From: Sordariomycetes sp. S80-01Y
Taxonomy: Eukaryota; Ascomycota; Sordariomycetes
Assembly (NCBI GenBank): GCA_037042185.1
Contig: JAXQJY010000026.1
Location: 992,001-1,056,000, forward strand
Direction: 5' to 3'
DNA: 64,000 bases
Both the position numbers and the translations under genes were made by a program. Under the pieces are notes generated by a model, which was given only the letters and a program-made list of their open reading frames with translations, was not told the origin of the DNA and ran no database searches. Of this stretch, positions 23,794 through 34,030 are shown piece by piece (within the stretch, counting starts at the first letter, position 1; every line of letters begins with the position of its first letter).

Positions 23794-24705
23794 ATGGCTC
23801 ACCCCGGACAGCAGATGTGAGTTCTGCCCTCCCTCTCCCCTGAGCTCGAAACGGAACCGTCGATATCCGATCGTTGCTCCCCGCGAAAGGCTGCAGCATG
23901 ATGGAATTTGGGGGACCGCATTGAAGGACTGCGCTGACAGCTCTGTAGCTCCAAGAGGAGAAAATTCGTCGCCGACGGTGTCTTCTACGCCGAGCTCAAC
24001 GAGTTCTTCCAGCGCGAGCTGGCCGAGGAGGGTTACTCGGGCGTCGAGGTCCGCGTCACCCCCACCGTCACCGACATCATCATCCGCGCCACCCACACCC
24101 AGGAGGTCCTCGGTGAGCAGGGACGCCGCATCCGCGAGCTCACCTCGCTCATCCAGAAGCGCTTCAAGTTCCCCGAGAACTCCGTCTCGCTCTACGCCGC
24201 CAAGGTCCAGAACCGCGGTCTCTCCGCCGTCGCCCAGTGCGAGTCGCTGCGCTACAAGCTCCTCAACGGTCTGGCCGTCCGTCGTGCCTGCTATGGTGTG
24301 CTCCGTTTCATCATGGAGAGCGGCGCCAAGGGTTGCGAGGTCGTTGTCTCGGGTAAGCTCAGGGCTGCTCGTGCCAAGTCCATGAAGTTCACAGACGGCT
24401 TCATGATCCACTCCGGTCAACCCGCCAAGGAGTTCATCGACTCTGCCACCCGCCACGTTCTCCTCCGCCAGGGTGTCCTGGGTATCAAGGTCAAGATCAT
24501 GCGCGGCTCTGACCCCGAGGGCAAGGCTGGTCCCCAGAAGACCTTGCCCGACGCCGTCACCATCATCGAGCCCAAGGAGGAGCAGCCTGTCGTCCAGCCC
24601 GTCTCCCAGGACTACGGTGCCAAGGCTGCCCAGGCCCAGGCCTCGCAGGATGTCCGGGCCGCCGAGGGTGAGGGTGCTGAGGAGCCTGAGGCCGCTGAGC
24701 AATAA
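23794..24705 (+). CDS. RPS3: 40S ribosomal protein uS3 (Rps3), 259 aa
   Basis: uS3 sits at the mRNA entry channel of the 40S subunit. Exon 1 has only 23 bases (MAHPGQQ plus two bases of Ile). A 132-base intron with CTGAC and TAG leads to exon 2 (23949-24705), restoring [20 protein letters not shown]. The KH type-2 domain contains [22 protein letters not shown] with its GxxG-like loop. The C-terminal domain has [23 protein letters not shown] and [10 protein letters not shown], then an Ala/Gln/Glu-rich fungal tail. Third codon positions are extremely C-rich, the usual mark of a very highly expressed gene. Ribosomal-protein first introns right after the ATG are typical of fungi. Confidence 0.98.
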
Positions 24706-25322
24706 GCTGCATCAGTGGAGCAGGGAGTTGGTAAACTTTTGGTCAAGGCGGTTTGAGATAGGCGGTGTGGTCTATCCGGGCGTACGTTGATCATTGCATC
24801 TGCTTCGGGGCGAAGGAACGGTTCAGGTTCATCTTGTTTGTAACGGAAACTAAGGCCATGAAAAATGCGACCCGAATGATGACTTCTCAAGTTGAATGAC
24901 AACCATCACACTGGCGAAGCGCCGTGATTCGGCACTGTGATGTGCATTTCATTTGTGATGCCGCGGCACCCTGCTCTTCCCACAGATCGACTTAGACCTC
25001 CGCTGAACGCCGAGCCAAGTGTCCTCCCGGTATCGTCTTCTGTTCGTATCTATGGACCTGAGTATCGTACAAGGAGGCATGCCATCCCGTCATGTGAAAA
25101 GAAACCCCCCGGAACGCCAATTCCCGCCGTCTATACTCCTTCGTAACAAAGTTGTCTGTGCATGCCAGTCCCAGGCCTGGTGATCAGCAACGAGAGCGCC
25201 GTCGTCTGGGGTAGGTGGCGGCAGATGGTGAAATATACAAGACATGACCGCATGATATATGCTGAGAATCCGAAAGAAAGTGACCGTCATGAGCTCACGC
25301 GCGAGCCACCTCGGGCGCCATC
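24706..25322. other. Convergent intergenic, uS3 3' flank / NIPA 3' flank
   Basis: 617 bases with 3' untranslated sequences of both genes. No other feature is supported. Confidence 0.6.
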
Positions 25323-26853
25323 TTATCGTTCGGTCGACTTGCGATTCTCCATCTCGATGTTCTCGTACCGCTTGTTGCCGTTAGCACCACCATTCGGCCT
25401 GCGCTCGCTGTCACTCTCGCTGTCCTCCGCGAGATCAGTCAGTCCGAAGCCATGAGCCTCTTCCTCGTCGTAGGCATGGATGAGACCCTGGCGATCGCCG
25501 TGCTGGCTACCGATGCTGTGTCTAGATGGATCGTCGCTTCGCCTGGCCTGCATGCTGCGACGTGTTTGGAAGCTCGAGACCATGTCGGTGCCGATGGCGT
25601 CATCCGCGCCATGGCCAGCTGCGAGCTTGTGGCCGTGAGGGTCGCCCCGGGACAGGTTGAGGAGATAGACTCCTGCGAAGGTGACCAGGAACCCGCAGAG
25701 AAGAGACAGTGTGTTGACAACATCCGTCGTGTTGAAGCCCTTGAAGAGGATGAAGGAGGCACACAGAGTGGCCGTGGTGAAGGTGACGTAGTAAAGGGGG
25801 TTGACGCTGTCTCAGATCAGCAAAGAGTTTCACGCGCTGAAACATCAAGCTCACATATTCGTTGGGAACGAGGCCAGTGCCTTGTTGAAATAGTTCATCT
25901 GCGTCAAGATGCAGACCGCAGTGAGAATCATGAACACATAGGTCGAGGGGTGCGAGAACTGGTTGTTCCCCGCAAAGGTAAGCTTGAGGGCAATACCAAA
26001 CGCCTTCACCGACATGACCGAAATCGAGCCGACAGTCGAGCAGATGGACAGGTAGATGATTGGGTTCTTCTTGCCATGCTTGGGCGCGACCTTGTAGATC
26101 ATGAAGACGGCAAACGACACCACAACAATGGCGTACAGCAGGAAACCTAAACCTCCACGTCAGAATCCCAGCAACTGCGAGATTGGGTTGTGCCGCCTAC
26201 CTGGCTGAATAGCATAGTGCAAAATCTGGTCAATGGTCTCAATATCCTCGTCGGGCGGCGCGTGCAGCACGATGACCACCGCCCCAAGAAGACAGATGGC
26301 ACAGCCAAGTTTGCCCAACGTCCCCAACTCCTCCTTGAGGAAGTACGAGCTCAGGACCGCACCGATGAGAACGCTGAGCGCTCCTAAGGGCGTGACTAGA
26401 ATGGCTGGGGCGAACGCGTAGGCGGCGAAGTTGCAGATCTCTCCGAGTCCAACTGTGGCCTTGTCAGCATGCGTCCGCTCGGTCGGGCTCGGTGGACGTA
26501 CGGGTTGCGATGCCTGCCCACCATAGAGGATTTTTTAAATATACGAAGCCATCGCCCTCGAAGCCATGGCGCTCCTCTGCTTGTATTAGGCCCTGTTGCT
26601 CGGGTCAGCGTGCACTCGGACGTGTCTGGGCGCATCGTGGCCCCTCGTCGTGTTCAGGGTTCGAACCTTTTTCGTTATGACAAAACTCGTTCCTGCGAGC
26701 TGTTAGCATCAAGCGAATGGTAGGTATCAATAAACGCAGACGTACCAATCGCCAAGGCCGACAACATGGCCAGAGCCAGGCCGATATACCTGTCATCGGT
26801 CAATTGATGCATCTCCAGCGATGCTCGCTCCGGACGTACTTTTCTTCAAGCAT
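25323..26853 (-). CDS. NIPA/DUF803-type magnesium transporter, nine-helix membrane protein, 400 aa
   Basis: Seven exons: 26853-26840, 26789-26746, 26692-26667, 26592-26502, 26452-26201, 26146-25855, 25806-25323. All introns are GT-AG, 48-74 bases, and frames sum exactly. The first three exons are tiny (14, 44 and 26 bases) and together encode the first helix and the family motif ITKKGL. NPLWWAGI, GEICNFAAYAFAPAILVTPLGALSVLIGA, EELGTLGKLGC, VKAFGIALKL, LTQMNYFNKAL and NIVNPLYYVTFT are hallmarks of the NIPA family (drug/metabolite transporter superfamily). These take up Mg2+ at the plasma membrane or endosomes in animals. The cytosolic C-terminal tail (about 90 residues) is charged and Ser-rich. 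Substrate in this fungus is inferred from the family. Confidence 0.93.
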
Positions 26854-28812
26854 TTTGGGAGAGAGACAAAGTAAAACCCTCCCTCTCAGATATCCCTTCA
26901 GAGAGCCAAAGGCGCAGCAGTGGCGATTGCGCCGTTACCGAGGTCTCGTGCGCGCAGCAAAGAGCTTCGTCGTCGTGGCTTGCGGCCAGGGGAGGAAGGG
27001 ATTGGAGCAGGCGCTGGGAGCTCGCACGGGGCGAAGCTGCGACTGCTGATGGCGAAAGGCGTCGGAACCGTTATTCGGGGTCAGCGAGCGCGCATGGAGA
27101 CGTCGGGTTCGTGTCTTCGCCGTGTATGTCGTGTCGTCGCGAATTTGGCGGCGGTTGTGGTCAGGAATCGTTCGCGACGAGGGGATCGCAACCTGTCGGA
27201 AAAGCGTGCTAAAGGGGTAGCAGCGGCAGGGCCCTTTGGCTCGACTCGGAGGTGTGTGGTGGTGTGGTGGTGTGGAAGTGTTCTGAGCGGACCGCGGTGG
27301 GATTGGCTTTGTTGGCGGCTGGATGGCGCGGTGGAGGTTCAGTTCAATCAGAAGCGGGTGGTAGGCGGCAGGTCGCAGGTGGCAGTGGCAGCCCAGTGGT
27401 GCTCCCTAAGGGCCGTGACTGTGGCAGTTGGACGGGACTCGGGGTGGTCCAGTGTGCCGGGGACGCTTCGTGGCTTTCGCAGGCGCAAAAGACAGCGACA
27501 AACCCCCTGCAGCGAAAAGCTCGAGGCAGCTGGAGGTGCCCCACTTGCGTTGAGCTTGTTCAAGGTTCCCAGCCATCGCTCAGCCTCCTTTGTTCACTGA
27601 CTGTGAGGGTTTCCCTTCCGAGGACACGTTTTGGGTACCGCTTCCTCCGTGATAGGCCCTACGGTACGAGCACGATAATGCCAGACGGGATTGTGGAAAA
27701 CACACGTCGCCCCCCACTGGACAGCCTGGCACTTACACGTCCGTCCGAGTACCGTGTCGATGATCACCCCCAGCCAGAACGTCTCCCTCGACGCAGCTGG
27801 ATCCAGCAAGCGCTAAGTTTCAGGCATCGCACCCCTGAAAAAGCCTGTCGTCTGACTCGTCTCGTATCAGAGGGCATAGCTCCACCGAATGCTTCACTCG
27901 TGTGAGACCTTTACGTACCTCGGACAGATCGGGGCTTCGCCGCTCCGCTCCTTCCATTCCACCCATTTTTGGTGTTGCGCATGACGACGGTTTACCCCTG
28001 AAGATCCTCCCTTGCCGCGTCGGCATCTCTTGAGAGTATCAGAGCGGAAGCCGATGTTGATATACATAGGCAGGGTTTCGTCGTTGGCTGCTTCACCACT
28101 TATCACTGATATCACTCTCATCGATGATGTTGTCACTTTTTCATTGAGCCTGAAGAAGTCTGCTACAGTAGATCAGGGCCTACATGTCCTCTGTCGGCGT
28201 GAGCCTGAGCAGTTGTCGTCCACTACGTACGTCGATGCCTGCTCTCTTGCCGTCATCCGAATGAGCCTCTCTTCTGGGGCCGCACGTCGTAGGCACGAGA
28301 CCAGACACAGCTAGGTCAGCTTCAAGGTGCCCAAAATTCCCAGTAGCTCGGAAAGAGCCTGGTTACAGCTTATTCGCCTCAACACCATTCCGAATGCCAG
28401 ATGTCCCGAACCTTCCTGCCAACGCCATGGTTGCAGCCGCCCGTATCCTGCCGGAAAGCTAATGAAAAGGGTAATGTTTGCAAAGAGAACAGAAAGCAGC
28501 ATCAACCAGCGCACAAAATACCGGTTACTCGCCTTGATTCAACTGCGGTGTGGGTGGGTATCGGTTTGTTAGTATCAGACCTCCGCTACTTACTTGCATC
28601 TCTCGTGATGTTCGAAATATCACAGCGCGACATATGTCCGCGTTGTATTTCTTCAGGAAGCGTTAGCTGTCTCGCCCTCGGTGGCTGACAGCGCTCGGCC
28701 CTATGTCGAAAACCTTCGCGGTGAGTCGTAGCAATGACCAGCCCATCTGGTTCCGCGAAGATTGCTGCGATCAGGACTGGCAACCATCAAGTGATGATCC
28801 CTAGTTAGTAGT
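26854..28812. other. 2-kb interval upstream of the NIPA gene and downstream of the acidic-protein gene
   Basis: Two overlapping rightward frames of 217-226 codons (26920-27905) are open, but they have no domain and Gly/Val/Arg/Trp-rich random composition, so I do not call them genes. The right half (27.9-28.8 kb) has mixed composition and no frame of note. I see no tRNA or repeat. Confidence 0.5.
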
Positions 28813-31124
28813 TCATGATTTTTGGCGCTTAGGGTCTAAAAAGGAGGTAAGCAAACGTCTTGCAGGCTCGCTAGGATATCAACCTACCTGGACCATCAGC
28901 CTGGTCCACGCCATCTGTGTCGTGCGATCGCTTTGCAGCGCCAGCAGACACCGTAGATGCGTCCTCATCAGCCGGGTCGTCGCGCCAGTCGATCTCGTCT
29001 TCGACTTCCTCGGGAGCTTTGGTTTCGTCGAATTGATCAAGGGCTTCGGCAGCTTCATCTGCGGTCATATCCAGAGCGTTGTCGTCGTTGTCCACGGTGT
29101 TGGAGGCGCTGGTCTCCGCATTGGCCAGGTCGAGGATACCTTCCTGGCCATCATCGTCTGCGTGGTCATCGACGTCGAAGCCGCCTTCGGCGTTGCCATC
29201 GCTGTCGTGATCCATAGCCATCGCAAAGTCATTGTCGCCGAGTGCTGGTAGTCGTTCGTCAGTGTCTGTCTGTGAAAGGATCATATCGAAGTCTGAGATG
29301 ATTGAGGGATTGTACGCTCGCGGGTAGGTGTATGTAGACGTGAAGCTGAGGGTAGGATTGAAGGTCTGAACGACTTGTGTTGATGACAAAGAGGATCGGG
29401 TGGGTTTACCATCTGCTTCGGCATCAGTACCGGGTTGAACCAAGGTTGAGCTCAGGTTCGTTTCGCTGGCTTTCTCCAAATACTCTCCTCCTTCCTTGGA
29501 AACAGGATCCGCTTCAGCCTCGTCGCGCAGTTCGCCGTGCGAAGCGTTTGTCTGGGCAGTATCCATCCGCGTCGTGTCGTCAAGGTCCTCTATGTAGTCG
29601 TACTGCCCTTGCTCGCCGCTTTCCTCGCCCTCCTCACCCCGGGCTTCTGCACCGGCGTCGCCCGGACTTTGGAACTGGTCAAGTTCAGGCTGAGAATGAT
29701 CCATGTGGTCACCAGTCGTATTCGCGCCGTGTGGCACAGGGGAGTCGAAGTGATAGATGACCTCGTTGAGCCCAGTGCCGGCGGCCGCACTCTCTATGAG
29801 CGACTCAAAACGCTTCATCGTACTGGGTTTGGTAAACAAGTACGTGTACAGGGACCGCTCGTTGTCGGGATCTCCGTTTTTCACGAGGAGATCGAAGATC
29901 TCCAGGATCTGATTCAATGTCACATGTCCCAAGAGATCCTGAGAATGAGACTGGGAGAGTCAGCACGTTCCAAACGAAAGGGAGCGACACTATGGCTGGA
30001 ATAACAAGGTACGGAACCTGGGCACATACCTCGGCATACTCAAGTCCGAGCTCGTCGACTTGGAAGATCAACTCATCCTCCGCCGCGATCTCATCTGCAA
30101 GCTCCGCGCGGAAACCGGCCAGAAGGCTCCCAATGTTCTCATTGAGCACCGATGTACTTGTGAAGAATCCTTCGGAAGTTATCGAGAAAAGAGGAAACTC
30201 TTCCCCTTTGTACTGTACCGTGATATTGGGAAATTCATGCTCGTCAGTGTTGTTTGTCCCTTCCTCGATGTGCCCACCGAGTTCTACCTGCTCTGCAGCG
30301 CCGAAGCCTTGGCCAGCTTCATCTTGGGCTTTGTGCTGGGCGGCGCTCTCGGGAGTGTCTGCAGCGCGCGCATCTGGCGCATTAGTCTGAGAAGCATTGG
30401 TGACCGGGTCGATCTGATCTTCAGGCTCTTCCCACGTGATCTCGTCCTTCTCAGCTGCATCGGCTTCAGCGTTGTGTACTGGGCTATTTGAGGTGCCCCC
30501 CTGGACAGCTGCTGTGTTGGCTTCCACTGAGGCAGGCGCCCCGACAGGCGTACGTTGGCCCTCTTCAGCCTGATAATTTTGCTGTGCGGTCTGAGCTTCA
30601 TCAACACCTTCCACAGAAGTGGCAGAGGGGTGAGGAGCTTCGGTCGTAGCCAGCCTACTCTGTTCTCCATCGCCCTCGACAGAATCGTGCTGCGCGATTG
30701 CGGGCTCCTCCTCAATACCAAAGTCAATCTCTTCGTCTTCATGATCCTGCCCGTTCGGAACATCTTGTTGCTGCTGGCCATTCTCCCGGCCGACTGCCAT
30801 CTCGTTTGCACCGTCATCCATACCCTCTTCAACATCGTAACTGATCTCTTCATCCTCGTTTGTCAGATCATGCGTTTCCGATGTCCCTGCATTAACCTCG
30901 GGCTTGATCTCAAGATGATCCATGGACGAATGCTTCGACGGGGAGACTGTGTTTGCGAGTGTGGTTTCGGGACCGTGCTGTGATTGATCCTCAGCCTCGA
31001 CTGGCTCAGTTTCTTCGTCTGCAGCGGCAGACTCCACTACATCGTCGTCGTAGTCAATGAGGTCCTCATCGTCAAATGCATTAGACGCGACAGCGCTTTG
31101 TCCGGCCGTGGTCGGGTCGGCCAT
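28813..31124 (-). CDS. Large acidic protein, 726 aa, unknown function
   Basis: I do not recognise a family with certainty. Exons 31124-30030, 29950-28888 and 28835-28813; introns 79 and 52 bases. The first 270 residues are Glu/Asp-rich and disordered, with repeated short acid patches (FDDEDLIDYDDD at the start, DEEISYDVEEGMDD and DEEIDFGIEEEP). A folded module of about 130 residues follows (around 300-430): ITVQYKGEEFPLFSITSEGFF, SLLAGFRAELADEIA, then LLGHVTLNQILEIFDLLVKN and SLYTYLFTKPS across the intron. It looks like a small conserved fungal domain. The rest is again acidic and ends, only through the last 23-base exon, in a basic tail DPKRQKS. Nuclear chromatin or transcription work would fit the composition (inference). 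Divergent from delta-COP. Confidence 0.85.
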
Positions 31125-31753
31125 CGTGTGTTCTGGAGGGAGCTTCGTGATTGTGAAATTCGTGAACGTGGAAAGCTTTCTCGACCGCAATGTAACCTTC
31201 TAAGTCCTCTCTGCGTCTGTGGAAGAGTCGGGCGGATCTGAGCGTAGGTGTCGATGCCGGGGGCTTGCGCTGGCATAGAACGCGTTCGTGATGATGTCTG
31301 CAATCTATTTGACTGTCAAACGCAACGCGGGGGCAATGTGGACGAGACACGGTCCGCAGACGAAAAACATCGGGATCAAGTTGGTGTAGAGCGCATATGA
31401 AGACAAGGTGAACAGTGACGGCGTTGTGTTTGCGTACGAACTTGGCAACAAAACACTGTATTAGGGTTGAATGGGCATGAAGCTTGTACGTCGCGACGAA
31501 ACCTGACTTCAGATAAGGTGGCTCGAGCGTCAGCATGCCGAAGGGGGACTAGCGCAGCATGCAGAAGCGCAGTTGGGTTCTCACCGCCTGCCGGTTCAGT
31601 TCTGCCCCACCACGCACAGGTGGCCACAGGAGCTGGTCGTCGACTGGGTGGGATCAGGAGTCGAGTGAACCTCTTGTTGTCTGACGAAGCCAATCCACCA
31701 GTGACCGCTTAACGTCGAATAACCCACATCGAGAGGCTAGAGAATCAGACACA
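31125..31753. other. Divergent promoter region, acidic protein / delta-COP
   Basis: 629 bases with no supported gene. Short frames here lack domains. Confidence 0.6.
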
Positions 31754-33491
31754 ATGGTGCGCCGCATCTCATTGATTGTCGCGGTAACGAATGCTAACCC
31801 TGTTAGGTTGTTCTCGCGGCTTCTATCTGCACCCGGGGAGGGAAAGCTGTCCTCTCCAGGCAGTTCCGAGAGATGCCCAGATCCCGCGTCGAAGCCCTCC
31901 TCGCTTCGTTTCCCAAGCTCGCCCAGAGCGGTACCCAACACACGACCGTCGAGCAGGACAATGTCCGCTTCGTCTACCAGCCTCTGGACGAGCTGTACAT
32001 GGTCCTCATCACGAACCGCCAGTCCAACATCCTCCAGGACATCGACTCGCTCCACCTGTTCGCACAGGTCGTCACGAGCGCCTGCAAGAGCTTGGATGAG
32101 AGGGAGATCCTGAGGAACGCCTACGAGCTGCTGAGCGCATTCGACGAGCTGGTGACGCTAGGCTACAGAGAGAATCTGACCCTCAGCCAGATCAGGACTT
32201 TCCTGGACATGGAGTCTCACGAGGAGCGCATCCAAGAGATCATCGCACGCGTATGTTTCGTCGTTAGTTTGACCTAGGTCTGTGCTGACATAGAGCAGAA
32301 CAAGGAGCTGGAGGCCACCGAAGAGCGGAAACGAAAGGCCAAGCAACTCGAGATGCAGCGCAAGGAGTCCGCCCGCACCGGCCGCGCCAGCGTTCCTCGA
32401 ACCCCTGTGTACCCGACTTACACTCCGCCCTCGCGACCAAGCGCCGATGCGACCAATTCTTACGAAGCTGAAAAGAACAAGTCCTTCAATAAGTTCGTAA
32501 CCAGCTCAGTGGCTGGGGGATGTGGTACTGACCGTGTTAGGCTCTCCGCGCCCAAGGGCAAGGGTATGCAGCTTGGTAAGAAGTCCAAGACGAACGACAT
32601 GTTCGAGCGTGTCCGCGGCGACATGGGCGGTGAGGTCGACGACAGCCCGCTCGTAGCTCCTACACCAGCCGCCGCCGCCGAGCCCTCAGAGGCCCGTGTC
32701 TCGTCGACACTCGACCGCGATGCCATCCACGTTACCATTCAGGAGTCAATCGGCGCCAAGCTTTCGAGGGATGGCGATGTCAACTCCATTGCTATCAATG
32801 GCGACATGAAGCTGCGTGTGTCGGACCCGAGTCTGACCAAGATCAAGCTCGACCTACAAGCCGTCGCATCGCACGGTGTCCAATTCCGCACACACCCTAA
32901 CGTGGACAAGAACCTCTTCAACAGCTCCAAGACCATCCAGATGGAGAACACAGCCCGCGGCTTCCCTGTCAACAACGCCGTTCCTGTCCTGAGGTGGAAG
33001 GCTAACCCCAAGGTGGATGACGCGAGCGCCTGTCCCATCACCTTTACCGTTTGGGCGAACGAAGACTCCAACAACCGTTTCAACGTCAATGTTGGATACG
33101 AACTGACCGGTGGCGACGAGCTAAGGGACGTCAGCGTCAGCATCCCCTACCAGGCGAGCGAGCCTATCGTCTCCAGCTTCGACGCTGCCTACGAGGTTTC
33201 GGGCGATACCCTTGAGTGGAACATTGGCTCGGTGGACGAGGAGAACCCAAGCGGTAACTTCGAGTTTGAGGCTGAGAGCAACGACGTGGATGACTTCTTC
33301 CCCATGACTGTGCGGTTTAGCAAGTCCGCGCCATATGTTGACGTTGATGTAAGCGCCCCGCAGTCAGACTTCGGCATTCCGAGCGCTAACAAAACCCGCA
33401 GGTCACTTCTGTTACTTTGTTGGAAGAGGGTGAGGAGGTTACCTTCTCCAAGGATGTCCGGTCTAGTGCGAGCAACTTTTTGATTGAGTAG
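31754..33491 (+). CDS. RET2: Coatomer delta subunit (delta-COP/archain), 512 aa
   Basis: A COPI coat subunit, part of the F-subcomplex that retrieves vesicles from Golgi to ER. Exon 1 is the bare ATG (31754-31756). A 50-base intron with GCTAAC and TTAG follows; then 31807-32250, 32299-32492, 32541-33348 and 33402-33491. The longin-like N-terminal domain reads VVLAASICTRGGKAVLSRQF and later QSNILQDIDSLHLFAQVV. A coiled linker (ELEATEERKRKAKQLEMQRK) is followed by APKGKGMQLGKKSKTNDMFE, then the mu-homology domain from about residue 265 (VTIQESIGAKLSRDG, HPNVDKNLF, VPVLRWK) to the end. The third intron (48 bases) has no in-frame stop, so unspliced reading also stays open, but the spliced form matches the family linker NKxxAPKGKGMQLG. 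Confidence 0.95.
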
Positions 33492-34030
33492 ACAAAAGCA
33501 CGAGCGAATGGGGTCTGATCTACAAGAGAGGTCATGGACTAGGACGATGAGCCACAGGCTGATCTGTCCGGCGGCGTACGTGATTTGGGTGCGAGTCTAG
33601 ACATTGATGACAATGATTCTGCTGTTTCGCACTAGCCTCCAGGTGTGATGATATCAACTAGAACCCCAAGATGGCGCTGGTAGCCGGGGGCGGTAGACTC
33701 TGCTTGGGACAATCAAGTCAGGTTGAAGACAACGTCGTAATATATCTACGGATCACATTCTAGTCCAACCTCAGCACGTGGCTAGATCGAAAAGTGGTTT
33801 AAAAGGGGTCTGGTCAACAGCTGTAGGGCGAGCCAGATCGTGGGTACACAGTGCTACTGGACAACCCTTACACTATGCAGTGTTGACTTGCCTCCACCAC
33901 GGGCGACCTCATTCTAACAATCGCTTCTGACCAGGGAATTATGCTCACGAGACGATTTGCGTGGCTTTCCTTCTTCTGAATTCACGGCTAAATGACTCGC
34001 AACTACCAATGACGGACAAAAGCTGCCAAA
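33492..34030. other. Intergenic delta-COP / APC4
   Basis: 539 bases: the delta-COP 3' flank and APC4 promoter. Slightly A/T-richer than its surroundings. Nothing else supported. Confidence 0.6.

Noticed and set aside
23880-23948. Possible box C/D snoRNA in the uS3 intron (ATGATGG ... CTGA with a 6-bp CTGCAG/CTGTAG stem)
   Set aside because: The C box departs from RTGATGA, the span is under 70 bases, no C'/D' boxes are clear, and the closing stem would use the splice acceptor itself.
26650-26675. tRNA-like B box (GGTTCGAACC) followed by a T run
   Set aside because: No cloverleaf can be folded around it. The element is the donor region of intron 3 of the NIPA gene on the minus strand.
26920-27905. 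Two overlapping plus-strand frames of 217-226 codons upstream of the NIPA gene
   Set aside because: No domain, random Gly/Val/Trp/Arg composition, no intron or start-context support. Likely GC-driven open frames in promoter DNA.
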